Assembly: GCA_944326705.1 (NCBI GenBank)
Contig: CALVEY010000004.1
Location: 34,207-98,206, forward strand
Length of the DNA: 64,000 bases
Direction of reading: 5' to 3'
DNA from: an uncultured Mucispirillum sp.
Lineage (GTDB): Bacteria; Chrysiogenota; Deferribacteres; Deferribacterales; Mucispirillaceae
In this document: piece after piece, positions 9,530 to 18,340 of the stretch
How the letters are laid out: each line of letters begins with the position of its first letter
How positions within the stretch are numbered: position 1 is the stretch's first letter
Translations under genes and position numbers: made by a program
Notes under the pieces: model-generated
The model's input: only the letters and a program-made list of their open reading frames with translations
What the model was told of the DNA's origin: nothing
The model's database searches: none

Positions 9530-10156
9530 ATGCAGGAAATATTAAAACCTATGGATATAGAAAAAAGAAGTTTTGAAATAATATCAAGTGAGTTAGGCGA
9601 GACAGATTTAAATGAAAAGGAACTGCTTGTTTTAAAGCGGGTAATACATACTACTGCTGATTTTGATTACAAAAAAAATCTTGTTTTTAAAAACAATCCA
9701 GTAGAAAAAGGCATAGAAGCCTTAAAAAATGGCTGTGTTATTGTAACAGATACTAATATGGCTCTTGCTGGTATTAATAAACCGTCACTTAAAAAAGGCG
9801 GAAATAGTGCAGTATGCTATATAGGTGATGAAGATGTGGCTCTTGCTGCAAAAGAAAAAGGTGTTACAAGAGCTCAAACAGCAGTAGAAAAGGCTGCCAG
9901 ATTAAATGAGCCTGTTATTTTTGCAATCGGTAATGCACCTACTGCTCTTATTAAAATAGATGAACTTATAAATAAAGGCGAATTAAACCCAGTATTAATA
10001 ATTGCATGTCCTGTTGGCTTTGTAAATGTGGTGGAAAGTAAAGAGTTAATCTTAAAACATAATATTCCAAGTATTACAGCATTAGGGAGAAAGGGCGGCT
10101 CAAATGTGGCTGCATCAATAATTAATGCTATGCTTTATCAGGCATTTCCAAGGTGA
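9530..10156 (+). CDS. cbiC: Cobalt-precorrin-8 methylmutase
   Basis: CbiC moves the methyl group from C11 to C12 of the corrin ring, giving cobyrinate. At 208 residues it has the normal length. The catalytic His lies in the VIHTTADFDY segment near residue 45, and the conserved VTDTNMALAGIN, AIGNAPTAL and CPVGFVNVVESK stretches follow. It is 8 bases downstream of the adenosyltransferase and 3 bases upstream of cobT. Its place late in the operon next to cobT is only a matter of gene order; the enzyme acts before cbiA. Confidence 0.93.
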   Translation: MQEILKPMDIEKRSFEIISSELGETDLNEKELLVLKRVIHTTADFDYKKNLVFKNNPVEKGIEALKNGCVIVTDTNMALAGINKPSLKKGGNSAVCYIGDEDVALAAKEKGVTRAQTAVEKAARLNEPVIFAIGNAPTALIKIDELINKGELNPVLIIACPVGFVNVVESKELILKHNIPSITALGRKGGSNVAASIINAMLYQAFPR

Positions 10157-10159
10157 TAT

Positions 10160-11239
10160 ATGAAAGAGCTGGAAAAAATAATAAATGAAATAAAAGGTGC
10201 TGATATAAAAGCTATCGAAAAAGCACAAATAAGGCAGGATAATCTTTTAAAACCAAAGGGGAGTTTAGGCACTCTTGAAAAAATAAGTATAAAACTTGCA
10301 GGCATCACTGGTAAAATAAATAATAACGCAGATAAAAGAATACTTTTTCTTTTTGGAGCAGATAACGGCATTTATGAAGAAGGGGTGGCAGCCTCGCCAC
10401 AGTATTTTACTAAAACATTAATACTAAGCTATGCTGATAATGTGGGAACAGGGATTAATACTATCACAAAAAGCTGCAATACAGACTTAAAACTTATAGA
10501 TATGGGTATTAAAGGCGGCGTTAACCATAAAAATATAGATAATAGAAATTTAATGATTAATGGCACAAATAACTTTATGAAAGAAAAGGCAATCCCCTAT
10601 GATATTGTTATAAAGGCAGTAAAAACAGGCATAGAGTATGCAAAATATGCTTGCGATAATGGCTACAATATTATAGGCAGCGGTGAAATCGGTATGGCAA
10701 ATACTACAACTGCTGCAGCCTGTATTATGTCTTTCATAAAAAGCAGCGATAAACAGCTGATAGGCAGGGGAGCAGGGCTTAAAGATGAACAGCTTGAAAC
10801 AAAGCGAAATGTGATAAGACATGCTTTAATGGATTATGATTTATTCCATAAAGAGCCTTTTGAAGTACTTTCTTGTGTGGGCGGACTTGATATTGCTGCT
10901 ATGACAGGCTTATATCTTGGAGCAGCATATTATAGAATACCTGTTGTAATAGACGGACTTATTTCTGCAGCTGCAGCACTTGCCGCTTATAATATAAATA
11001 ATAAAACGGCTGATTTTATGTTTACATCTCATTTATCAGAAGAGCCTGCATATTTAAAGGCAGTGCAGGCATTAGATTTAGAGCCTATGCTGAATCTTCA
11101 TATGCGGCTTGGAGAAGGCAGCGGCTGTCCTGTTGCTATGCAGATTATACAAAACGCATGCGATATTATGAATAATATGCAGACTTTTCAAGATATTAAT
11201 CTAGAAGAAGAATATAGAAAAGATATAAAAATGAGCTGA
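10160..11239 (+). CDS. cobT: Nicotinate-nucleotide-dimethylbenzimidazole phosphoribosyltransferase
   Basis: CobT activates the lower-ligand base by making alpha-ribazole phosphate from nicotinate mononucleotide. The 359-residue protein shows KPKGSLGTLE near the N-terminus, FGADNGIYEEGVAASP, GSGEIGMANTTTAAA and the C-terminal LGEGSGCPVAMQ motif, which contains the catalytic Glu. It is the last gene of the cobalamin operon, followed by a candidate terminator. The natural base (DMB, adenine or another) cannot be read from this gene. Confidence 0.94.
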   Translation: MKELEKIINEIKGADIKAIEKAQIRQDNLLKPKGSLGTLEKISIKLAGITGKINNNADKRILFLFGADNGIYEEGVAASPQYFTKTLILSYADNVGTGINTITKSCNTDLKLIDMGIKGGVNHKNIDNRNLMINGTNNFMKEKAIPYDIVIKAVKTGIEYAKYACDNGYNIIGSGEIGMANTTTAAACIMSFIKSSDKQLIGRGAGLKDEQLETKRNVIRHALMDYDLFHKEPFEVLSCVGGLDIAAMTGLYLGAAYYRIPVVIDGLISAAAALAAYNINNKTADFMFTSHLSEEPAYLKAVQALDLEPMLNLHMRLGEGSGCPVAMQIIQNACDIMNNMQTFQDINLEEEYRKDIKMS

Positions 11240-11255
11240 TAAAGTTATAAAATAA

Positions 11256-11304
11256 ATGGACAGGCAGCAGTATGTGGTATGTTGTAGTCTGTCCATATTT
11301 TCTA
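11256..11304 (+). terminator. Candidate terminator after the cobalamin operon
   Basis: A perfect 8-bp stem (ATGGACAG at 11256-11263 pairing with CTGTCCAT at 11289-11296) encloses a 25-base loop and is followed by ATATTTTCT. The loop is long and the T tract short, so this is a moderate call. It sits 17 bases after the cobT stop and before the promoter of the next transcription unit. Confidence 0.5.
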
Positions 11305-11461
11305 CTTTAAAAATATATTTTTAAAAATAAAAATTTTTTGATATAAAATTATTTTTTCTGAAAAAATAATAAAAACTAATTTCAAAAACAAATAAAAATA
11401 TCTTTTTATTATATTCTTTAATACAGGCTTTATTTCAACAGTTTTGTAGTCTTTTATTTCC

Positions 11462-11491
11462 TTGACATTAATATAGAATATTTAGTATAAT
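11462..11491 (+). promoter_or_regulatory. Sigma70-type promoter for the polysaccharide locus
   Basis: TTGACA at 11462-11467 and TATAAT at 11486-11491 are exact consensus boxes with an 18-base spacer. Transcription would start near 11498, leaving a short leader of about 20 bases before the GGAGG and ATG of rfbA. The upstream stretch is very AT-rich and includes A and T runs that could act as an UP-like element. No operator palindrome overlaps the boxes. Confidence 0.85.
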
Positions 11492-11520
11492 GCAAAGATT
11501 ACAGTTAGTTGGAGGCCTGT

Positions 11521-12399
11521 ATGAAAGGGATTATTTTAGCTGGTGGCTCAGGCACAAGGCTTTACCCACTTACCTTGACTATATCTAAACAGCTGCTGCC
11601 AGTATATGATAAGCCAATGATTTTTTACCCATTATCTACACTGATGCTTGCAGGTATTAAAGATATACTTATTATTTCTACGCCTAATGACCTGCCAAAA
11701 TTCAGAGAGCTTTTAGGTGACGGCTCTTCTTATGGTATTAAATTATCTTATGAAGTGCAGCCAAGTCCAGACGGGCTGGCACAAGCTTTTATAATAGGTG
11801 AAAAATTTATAGACGGCGATGCATGTGCTATGATATTAGGGGATAATATATTTTACGGCAACGGCTTATCAAGGCACTTGCAAAGAGCTGCAGGTCAGTC
11901 AAATGGTGCTACAATATTCGGCTATTATGTTGATGACCCAGAAAGGTTTGGTATTGTAGAGTTTGATGAAAATGGCAAAGCAATATCTATTGAAGAAAAA
12001 CCAAAAAATCCTAAATCCAACTACTGTGTTACAGGGCTTTATTTTTACGATAACAGAGTGTGTGAATTTGCGAAACAGGTTAAACCATCAGCTAGAGGCG
12101 AGCTTGAGATTACTGATTTAAATAATATGTATTTAAAAGACGGCTCATTAAATGTGGTAACTCTTGGCAGAGGGTATGCATGGCTTGATACCGGCACAAT
12201 AGAAGCTCTTGCTCATGCTGGAGAATTTATTAGAGTTATAGAAAAACGCCAGGGAATACAAGTGGCAGCAGTTGAAGAAATTGCATACCGCCAAGGATGG
12301 ATAAGTAAAGAAGAATTATTAGCATCTGCTAAAAAATACGGAAAAAGTCCTTATGGAGAGTTTTTAAAATTAGTAGCAGATGGAGCATATTTAGGGTAG
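11521..12399 (+). CDS. rfbA: Glucose-1-phosphate thymidylyltransferase
   Basis: RfbA makes dTDP-glucose from dTTP and glucose-1-phosphate, the first step of dTDP-L-rhamnose synthesis. I start it at ATG 11521, which follows GGAGG at 11511-11515; an in-frame TTG at 11509 overlaps that site and is unlikely. The 292-residue protein has the nucleotide loop [11 protein letters not shown] (8-18), then [16 protein letters not shown], and GDNIFYG in the middle. Length is normal for the family. It is the first gene of the locus behind a consensus promoter. Confidence 0.95.
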   Translation: MKGIILAGGSGTRLYPLTLTISKQLLPVYDKPMIFYPLSTLMLAGIKDILIISTPNDLPKFRELLGDGSSYGIKLSYEVQPSPDGLAQAFIIGEKFIDGDACAMILGDNIFYGNGLSRHLQRAAGQSNGATIFGYYVDDPERFGIVEFDENGKAISIEEKPKNPKSNYCVTGLYFYDNRVCEFAKQVKPSARGELEITDLNNMYLKDGSLNVVTLGRGYAWLDTGTIEALAHAGEFIRVIEKRQGIQVAAVEEIAYRQGWISKEELLASAKKYGKSPYGEFLKLVADGAYLG

Positions 12400-12407
12400 G
12401 TAATAAG

Positions 12408-12959
12408 ATGAATGTTATTAAAACAGCAATAGAAGATGTTTATATACTCGAGCCAAAAGTTTTTGGAGATAACAGAGGCTGGTTTATGGAAAGTTACTCT
12501 GAAAAAAAAATGAAAGAACACGGGCTTAATTATAATTTTGTGCAGGATAACCATTCTTTTTCTGCCACAAAAGGCACATTAAGAGGGATACATTTTCAAA
12601 AAGGAGATTCTGCACAGGCTAAACTTGTCCGCTGCTGCAAAGGAGCAGTGCTTGATGTGGCAGTTGATTTAAGAAAAGGCTCTCCTACATATAAAAAATG
12701 GGTAGCTGTAGAATTATCTGCAGATAATAAACGACAGCTTTTAATACCAAGAGGCTTTGGGCATGGGTTTGTTACATTAACTGATGATGTGGAATTTTTA
12801 TATAAAGCTGATAACTACTACGATGCAGCAAGCGACAGAAGTATATTATGGTGCGATGAAGAACTTGCAATAAACTGGAGTGTAGATAACCCAATAATTT
12901 CAGAAAAAGACAGCCGAGCACCAAGGCTCTGTGACAGTGATGTAGATTTTAAATATTAA
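12408..12959 (+). CDS. rfbC: dTDP-4-dehydrorhamnose 3,5-epimerase
   Basis: RfbC epimerises C3 and C5 of dTDP-4-keto-6-deoxyglucose. The 183-residue cupin-fold protein shows FVQDNHSFSATKGTLRGIHFQ, with the catalytic His in GIHFQ, then VDLRKGSPTYKKWVAVELS and PRGFGHGFVTL. It lies 8 bases after rfbA and 17 before rfbB. All four rhamnose genes are present and intact, so the organism should be able to make dTDP-L-rhamnose from this cluster alone. Confidence 0.95.
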   Translation: MNVIKTAIEDVYILEPKVFGDNRGWFMESYSEKKMKEHGLNYNFVQDNHSFSATKGTLRGIHFQKGDSAQAKLVRCCKGAVLDVAVDLRKGSPTYKKWVAVELSADNKRQLLIPRGFGHGFVTLTDDVEFLYKADNYYDAASDRSILWCDEELAINWSVDNPIISEKDSRAPRLCDSDVDFKY

Positions 12960-12976
12960 TATAACGAGGGAAAAGT

Positions 12977-13996
12977 ATGAAGATAATAGTAACTGGTGGT
13001 GCTGGTTTTATTGGCGGCAATTTTGTCCACTATATGCTTAATAAATATAATGATTATAAAATAATCTGCCTTGATGCATTAACTTATGCAGGCAATATGG
13101 AAACATTAGAGCCTGTAAAAGATAATCCTAATTTTAAATTTTATAAGGCAGATATTGCAGATAGAGATGCAGTTTATGAAATATTTGAAAAAGAAAAACC
13201 AGATATTATTGTAAACTTTGCAGCAGAAAGCCATGTAGACCGCTCTATTGATAACCCAGGTATATTTTTACAGACAAATGTTATAGGTACAGGTGTATTA
13301 ATGGATGCCTGCAGAAAATACGGTATCACAAGGTATCATCAGGTATCAACAGATGAAGTATATGGCGATTTACCGCTGGACAGACCTGATTTATTTTTTA
13401 CAGAAACTACTCCACTGCATACTTCAAGCCCATATTCTGCATCAAAGGCATCTGCTGATTTATTAGTGCAGGCATATCACAGAACATTTAAACTGCCTGT
13501 TACTATATCAAGATGTTCTAATAACTACGGACCATACCATTTTCCAGAAAAACTTATACCGCTTATGATTGCAAATGCATTAGCTGATAAAGAACTGCCA
13601 GTATACGGCAAAGGTGAAAATGTCCGCGACTGGCTTTATGTGGAAGACCATTGCTCAGCTATTGATTTAATTATACATAAAGGCAGAGTTGGTGAAGTTT
13701 ATAATATTGGCGGCCATAACGAAAAAACAAACTTAGAAGTAGTAAAAATAATATTAAAAGAGCTTGGTAAAAGTGAAGATTTAATTAGATATGTTACAGA
13801 CAGACCAGGCCATGATATGCGTTATGCAATAGACCCAACTAAAATTCATAATGAATTAGGCTGGCTGCCTGCTACAAAATTTGAAGATGGCATTAAAAAA
13901 ACTATTAAATGGTATCTTGATAATAAAGAATGGTGGCAGCATATAATAAATGGAGAATATAAAGACTATTACGAAAAACATTACAGCCAAAAATAG
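12977..13996 (+). CDS. rfbB: dTDP-glucose 4,6-dehydratase
   Basis: RfbB is an extended short-chain dehydrogenase that converts dTDP-glucose to the 4-keto-6-deoxy sugar. The 339-residue protein has the NAD loop GGAGFIGGNF at the N-terminus, NFAAESHVDRSI, STDEVYGDL, the YSASKAS catalytic Tyr-Lys pair and SNNYGPYHFPEKLIPL. A GAGGG ribosome-binding site precedes the start. A 60-base gap separates it from rfbD. Confidence 0.95.
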   Translation: MKIIVTGGAGFIGGNFVHYMLNKYNDYKIICLDALTYAGNMETLEPVKDNPNFKFYKADIADRDAVYEIFEKEKPDIIVNFAAESHVDRSIDNPGIFLQTNVIGTGVLMDACRKYGITRYHQVSTDEVYGDLPLDRPDLFFTETTPLHTSSPYSASKASADLLVQAYHRTFKLPVTISRCSNNYGPYHFPEKLIPLMIANALADKELPVYGKGENVRDWLYVEDHCSAIDLIIHKGRVGEVYNIGGHNEKTNLEVVKIILKELGKSEDLIRYVTDRPGHDMRYAIDPTKIHNELGWLPATKFEDGIKKTIKWYLDNKEWWQHIINGEYKDYYEKHYSQK

Positions 13997-14056
13997 TCTG
14001 CAGTATAATTATTATTCATAAATATTATGAGTTAGTTATAAAAAGAGGCATATAAA

Positions 14057-14905
14057 ATGAAAGTATTAGTTACAGGTGTAAAAGGCCAGCTAGGATTTGA
14101 TGTTTGTAAAGAACTTGATAAAAGAAATATAGAAAATAAAGGCATAGATAGAGATGACTGCGATATTACAGATGAACAGGCAGTATTATCTTATATAAAA
14201 AATTATGCACCTGATGTGGTTGTTCACTGTGCTGCTTATACTGCTGTTGACAGGGCAGAAGATGAAAAAGAAATATGTTATAATGTAAATGTAAAAGGTA
14301 CAGAATATATAGCCCGCGCCTGCAAAGAAATAGATGCAAAAATGGTATATATTTCAACAGATTATGTATTTGAAGGCACAGGTGATAAAGCTTATGAAGT
14401 GCAGGATAACACAGCTCCAGATAACACATATGGCATTACAAAATATCAAGGGGAAGAAGCAGTCAGGAAAATATTAAGTAAATATTTCATTATCCGTATA
14501 TCCTGGGTGTTTGGTATTAACGGGAATAACTTTATTAATACTATGATGAAGCTTGGTGAAAGCAGAAGTGAGTTAAATGTAGTTGCAGACCAGATAGGAA
14601 GCCCAACTTATACTTATGATACAGCTCCATTAATATGTGATATGATTGCAACAGAGAAATACGGCACATACCATGCAACAAATGAAGGTTACTGCTCATG
14701 GGCTGATTTGGCAGAATATATATTCTCTGTAACAGGGCAGAAAGTATTAGTTCATCATATAAAAAGTGAAGAATATCCTACAAAAGCATCAAGACCAAAA
14801 AATTCAAGGTTAAGTAAAGCAAGTCTTGATAATGCTGGTTTTAAAAGACTTCCAGACTGGCAGGATGCTGTTAAAAGATATATAAATGAAAAATTAGGCA
14901 GATAA
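14057..14905 (+). CDS. rfbD: dTDP-4-dehydrorhamnose reductase
   Basis: RfbD carries out the final NAD(P)H-dependent reduction to dTDP-L-rhamnose. At 282 residues it has the family length. It shows the VTGVKGQLG loop, VVHCAAYTAVDRAEDE, ISTDYVFEG, YGITKYQGE with the catalytic Tyr and Lys, and the late SRPKNSRLSK segment. It is followed 2 bases later by galE, so the sugar-nucleotide genes appear to be cotranscribed. Confidence 0.94.
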   Translation: MKVLVTGVKGQLGFDVCKELDKRNIENKGIDRDDCDITDEQAVLSYIKNYAPDVVVHCAAYTAVDRAEDEKEICYNVNVKGTEYIARACKEIDAKMVYISTDYVFEGTGDKAYEVQDNTAPDNTYGITKYQGEEAVRKILSKYFIIRISWVFGINGNNFINTMMKLGESRSELNVVADQIGSPTYTYDTAPLICDMIATEKYGTYHATNEGYCSWADLAEYIFSVTGQKVLVHHIKSEEYPTKASRPKNSRLSKASLDNAGFKRLPDWQDAVKRYINEKLGR

Positions 14906-14907
14906 TT

Positions 14908-15876
14908 ATGGTATTAGTAACAGGCGGTGCAGGATATATTGGTGGTACAACTGCAAGATATTTAATAGAAAAAGGGGAACAGGTAGTTATTTTAGACAGC
15001 CTTGTTTCATCTAATATAGAAGATATACCAAGTGGGGCTGTATTTTATAAAGGTGATGTGGCTGATACTGCATTAGTTACTGAAATAGTAAAAAAACATA
15101 ATATAGATGCATGTCTTCATTTTGCAGCTTTTATTGAAGTGGCAGAATCCTGCCAAAATCCATATAAATATTTTGAAAATAATACATCTAAAGCACTTAT
15201 TTTATTTAATACATTAAAAGATAATGGTGTATCAAAAATAGTTTTTTCTTCTACTGCAGCTGTATATGGTGAGCCAGAATATACTCCAATTGATGAAAAC
15301 CACCCATTAAAACCAGTTAATCCTTACGGCATGAGTAAATTTTTTACAGAAAATATTCTTTCTTCTTTTGATGCGTCATATAATGTCCGTCATGTAGCGT
15401 TAAGATATTTTAATGCATGTGGTGCCTGGGGCGGAAGTGGTGAAAAACATAACCCAGAAACTCATCTTATACCGCTTATATTACAAGTACCACTTGGCAA
15501 AAGAGAAAAAATATATATTAACGGCACAGACTATAATACAAAAGACGGCACATGTGTAAGAGACTATATTCATGTTTATGATTTAGCCCGTGCTCATTAT
15601 GCAGCATTAAATTATTTAAGAGCAGGGGGCAGAAGCGAAAAAATAAACTTAGGCACAGGAAAAGGCTTTTCTATTAAAGAAGTAATAGAAGTATGTGAAA
15701 AAGTGGCAGGCAAAGAAATAAATAAGGAAATACGTGGAAGAAGAGCAGGTGACCCAGCAGTGCTTATAGCATCAAATAAAAAAGCAAAAGATATTTTGGG
15801 ATGGGATATATCATATAATAATTTATATGATATAGTGCAGTCAGCATATGAATTTGCAGTGGCAAATAATGATTGA
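14908..15876 (+). CDS. galE: UDP-glucose 4-epimerase
   Basis: This 322-residue extended SDR interconverts UDP-glucose and UDP-galactose. Motifs are TGGAGYIGG at the N-terminus, HFAAFIEVAESCQNPYKYF, FSSTAAVYGEPE, NPYGMSKFFTE (catalytic Tyr and Lys), VALRYFNACGA and DGTCVRDYIHVYDLA. These are classical GalE signatures. Acetylated substrates (UDP-GlcNAc to UDP-GalNAc) are possible, since the gate residue cannot be judged reliably by eye. It sits between the rhamnose genes and the exporter. Confidence 0.92.
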   Translation: MVLVTGGAGYIGGTTARYLIEKGEQVVILDSLVSSNIEDIPSGAVFYKGDVADTALVTEIVKKHNIDACLHFAAFIEVAESCQNPYKYFENNTSKALILFNTLKDNGVSKIVFSSTAAVYGEPEYTPIDENHPLKPVNPYGMSKFFTENILSSFDASYNVRHVALRYFNACGAWGGSGEKHNPETHLIPLILQVPLGKREKIYINGTDYNTKDGTCVRDYIHVYDLARAHYAALNYLRAGGRSEKINLGTGKGFSIKEVIEVCEKVAGKEINKEIRGRRAGDPAVLIASNKKAKDILGWDISYNNLYDIVQSAYEFAVANND

Positions 15877-15943
15877 CAGTATATATCTATAATTGTATAT
15901 GATAGAAAAAGCAATGATAATTAGTTAGATATTAAGATGTGAT

Positions 15944-16756
15944 ATGAAATTATTAGATAAATTTCGTATCGCTTTAAAATATAATGTTGAGAGATATTGT
16001 AAAATGTTTAAATATTATTTTTTATTGCAGCAGCTTGTAGCAAAAGAATTTAAATTAAAGTACAGGGGAAGTATACTTGGTATTTTATGGAGTGTTTTAA
16101 ATCCATTATTAAATATGTTAGTATTAAGTATTGTATTTGGGCAGGTTTTTAGTGCTGTAGATAACTATAAACTGTACTTATTGTCTGGTATTATAATGTT
16201 TTCTTTTTTTGCAGAAGCAACAGCAAGCGGTACATGTGCAATAACTTATAATTTTGGTCTTATTAATAAAATTGCTTTTCCAAAAATAGTTCTGCCATTA
16301 TCAAAAGTATTTTTATCATTTATAAACTTTATAATGTCATTTATTGTATTTTTAATATTAGGAAGTTTTATAGGATTGGAGTTCTGGGCTGGTGATTTTG
16401 CTCTTATTTTACCTATAATTTTATTACTAATGTTTACAATTGGTTTTTCATTAATACTTTCTGTTGTTAACGTATATTTTAGAGATACTCAGCATTTATT
16501 CAGTGTTATTCTTACTATATGGATGTATGCTACACCAATATTATATCCATTAAAACTTATTCCTGAAGAGTGGCAGTTATTATTTTCAAATAACCCAATG
16601 TATTTATTTATAGATATGTTTAGAACTATTTCTATGAATAATATGATGCCTGAAGTTTCAAGTATTTTAATGTGTTTTGGCTGGGCATTTGGAATGTTAA
16701 TTGCAGGTATTGTATTTTTTAAACTTAATGAAGAAAAATTTATTTTTTACACATAA
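15944..16756 (+). CDS. wzm: Polysaccharide ABC exporter, membrane subunit (Wzm-like)
   Basis: This 270-residue ABC-2 type permease has about six hydrophobic helices. Typical features are the early FKLKYRGSILGILWSVLNPLL and the later LSVVNVYFRDTQHLF and WMYATPILYPL segments, which recur in O-antigen and teichoic-acid permeases. With the ATPase that follows it would flip completed, lipid-linked polysaccharide across the inner membrane. The presence of this pair implies an ABC-dependent rather than a Wzy-dependent pathway; I see no wzx or wzy candidate here. Confidence 0.9.
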   Translation: MKLLDKFRIALKYNVERYCKMFKYYFLLQQLVAKEFKLKYRGSILGILWSVLNPLLNMLVLSIVFGQVFSAVDNYKLYLLSGIIMFSFFAEATASGTCAITYNFGLINKIAFPKIVLPLSKVFLSFINFIMSFIVFLILGSFIGLEFWAGDFALILPIILLLMFTIGFSLILSVVNVYFRDTQHLFSVILTIWMYATPILYPLKLIPEEWQLLFSNNPMYLFIDMFRTISMNNMMPEVSSILMCFGWAFGMLIAGIVFFKLNEEKFIFYT

Positions 16757-16765
16757 AAGGTGAGT

Positions 16766-17491
16766 ATGGTTATTGTTAAAAATGTATCAATGGAGTATCG
16801 TTTACACACTGGAGGCTCAACAACATTTAAAGAGTTTCTGTTTGCTAGTAAACAAAATAAAGTGCCTGTAACAAGCATTAAAGCTCTTGAAGATATAAGC
16901 TTTGAAGTTAATAAGGGAGAAATATTTGGCATTATTGGTGGTAACGGTGCTGGTAAATCAACTTTATTAAAATTACTTGCAGGTATAATGAAGCCAACAG
17001 ATGGCTCTATTAAGGTTGATGGAACAATTGCTCCAATGATAGAGCTGGGTACAGGATTTGATTTTGAATTAAGTGCCATAGAAAATATATACTTAAGTGG
17101 AGCTATATTAGGTTTTAGTAAAGCATATCTGACTGATAAGATAGTTGATATTTTTAATTTTTCTGAATTATGGGAATTTAAAGATGTCCCAGTGAAATAC
17201 TTTTCATCTGGTATGCTTGCCAGACTTGCTTTTGCAATATCAACAACAGTTGTACCAGATGTTTTAATTGTTGATGAAATTCTTTCAGTTGGTGATGTTG
17301 CATTCCAGAAAAAAAGTTTAAGGCGAATGAATGAGTTAATGACAAGTGGAGCTACTGTTATATATGTATCCCACAATATTGATTCTGTGAAAGAATTATG
17401 TGACAGAGTTATGTGGTTAGAAAAAGGAAAAGTAAAAATGATAGGTGCTTCACAAGAAATATGTGATACATACTTAAAAAATATATTATAG
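16766..17491 (+). CDS. wzt: Polysaccharide ABC exporter, ATPase subunit (Wzt-like)
   Basis: The ATPase partner of the preceding permease. It shows the Walker A loop GGNGAGKST, the signature SSGMLARLAF and the Walker B VLIVDEILSVGD. I start it at ATG 16766, behind AAAGGTGA; a GTG six bases earlier overlaps that site. The protein is about 241 residues, so it has no C-terminal carbohydrate-binding domain of the kind that measures chain ends in E. coli O9a Wzt. Chain-end recognition, if any, must come from another protein. Confidence 0.92.
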   Translation: MVIVKNVSMEYRLHTGGSTTFKEFLFASKQNKVPVTSIKALEDISFEVNKGEIFGIIGGNGAGKSTLLKLLAGIMKPTDGSIKVDGTIAPMIELGTGFDFELSAIENIYLSGAILGFSKAYLTDKIVDIFNFSELWEFKDVPVKYFSSGMLARLAFAISTTVVPDVLIVDEILSVGDVAFQKKSLRRMNELMTSGATVIYVSHNIDSVKELCDRVMWLEKGKVKMIGASQEICDTYLKNIL

Positions 17492-17502
17492 AGGATAGAT
17501 AT

Positions 17503-18333
17503 ATGAAGATATTAGTAACTGGTGCATCAGGTTATATTGGAAAACATGTTATAAATCAGCTTATAAATACAGAACATAGAGTAATTGCAAATGATTTTTC
17601 TAATCCTGGTATCGATTGTGATAATGTGGAATATATTGGAAAAAATTTGTTTGAATCAGAAAATCCATATGAAGATGCAGACAGACCAGATGTATGTATC
17701 CATTTAGCATGGAAAGATGGATTTGTACACAACTCTAATGCTCATATGGAGTATTTATCAGACCATTATAAATTTGTTGATAGAATGCTGTCTGCAGGTC
17801 TTAAACAGATAGTAATAATGGGTTCTATGCATGAAGTTGGTTATTTTGAAGGTGCAATTGATGAAAATACACCTTGCAATCCTTTATCTATGTATGGTAT
17901 AGCAAAAGACTGTTTAAGAAGAAGCTCTAAATTATTAGCAGAAAAATATAATGCTGTATGGCAGTGGATTAGAGCCTATTATATTTATGGTGATGATAAA
18001 AGAGGTAACTCAATTTTTGCAAAAATTCAGCAGGCTGTAGAAAATGGTAAAACTACTTTTCCTTTTACTACTGGTAAAAATAAATACGACTTTATTCATA
18101 TTGATACATTAGCTGATATGATTGCTTCTGTTGCAACACAAAAAGAAGTAAATGGCATCATTAACTGCTGTTCTGGTAAACCAGTGTCTCTTGGTGAGCA
18201 GATTGAAAGCTATATAAAAGAAAATAACTTAAATATATCATTAGAATATGGTGCTTTTCCTGACAGGCCTTATGATTCTCCAGCAGTATGGGGAAATGAT
18301 GATAAAATAAGGAAAATATTAAATAATAAATAG
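17503..18333 (+). CDS. NAD-dependent sugar epimerase/dehydratase family protein
   Basis: This 276-residue extended SDR has the nucleotide loop VTGASGYIGKHV at the N-terminus, a DVCIHLAWKDGF segment, MGSMHEVGY and a YGIAKDCLR stretch with the catalytic Tyr and Lys. After that come RAYYIYGDDKRGNSIF and a DFIHIDTLADMI segment. It is similar in shape to dTDP- or GDP-sugar 4-ketoreductases and epimerases. The exact sugar nucleotide is not clear. It is 11 bases after the ABC ATPase, in the same operon. Confidence 0.8.
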   Translation: MKILVTGASGYIGKHVINQLINTEHRVIANDFSNPGIDCDNVEYIGKNLFESENPYEDADRPDVCIHLAWKDGFVHNSNAHMEYLSDHYKFVDRMLSAGLKQIVIMGSMHEVGYFEGAIDENTPCNPLSMYGIAKDCLRRSSKLLAEKYNAVWQWIRAYYIYGDDKRGNSIFAKIQQAVENGKTTFPFTTGKNKYDFIHIDTLADMIASVATQKEVNGIINCCSGKPVSLGEQIESYIKENNLNISLEYGAFPDRPYDSPAVWGNDDKIRKILNNK

Positions 18334-18340
18334 GCGTATA

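Noticed and set aside
11348..11370. Perfect AT-only inverted repeat (ATTATTTTTT, CTG, AAAAAATAAT)
   Set aside because: Made only of A/T arms in very AT-rich DNA, weak as RNA structure and not placed where an operator for the 11462 promoter would be expected.
11240..11508. Possible cobalamin riboswitch between cobT and rfbA
   Set aside because: No B12-box-like conserved segment was seen, and the downstream genes are not cobalamin-related. A riboswitch for the operon would lie upstream of the window.
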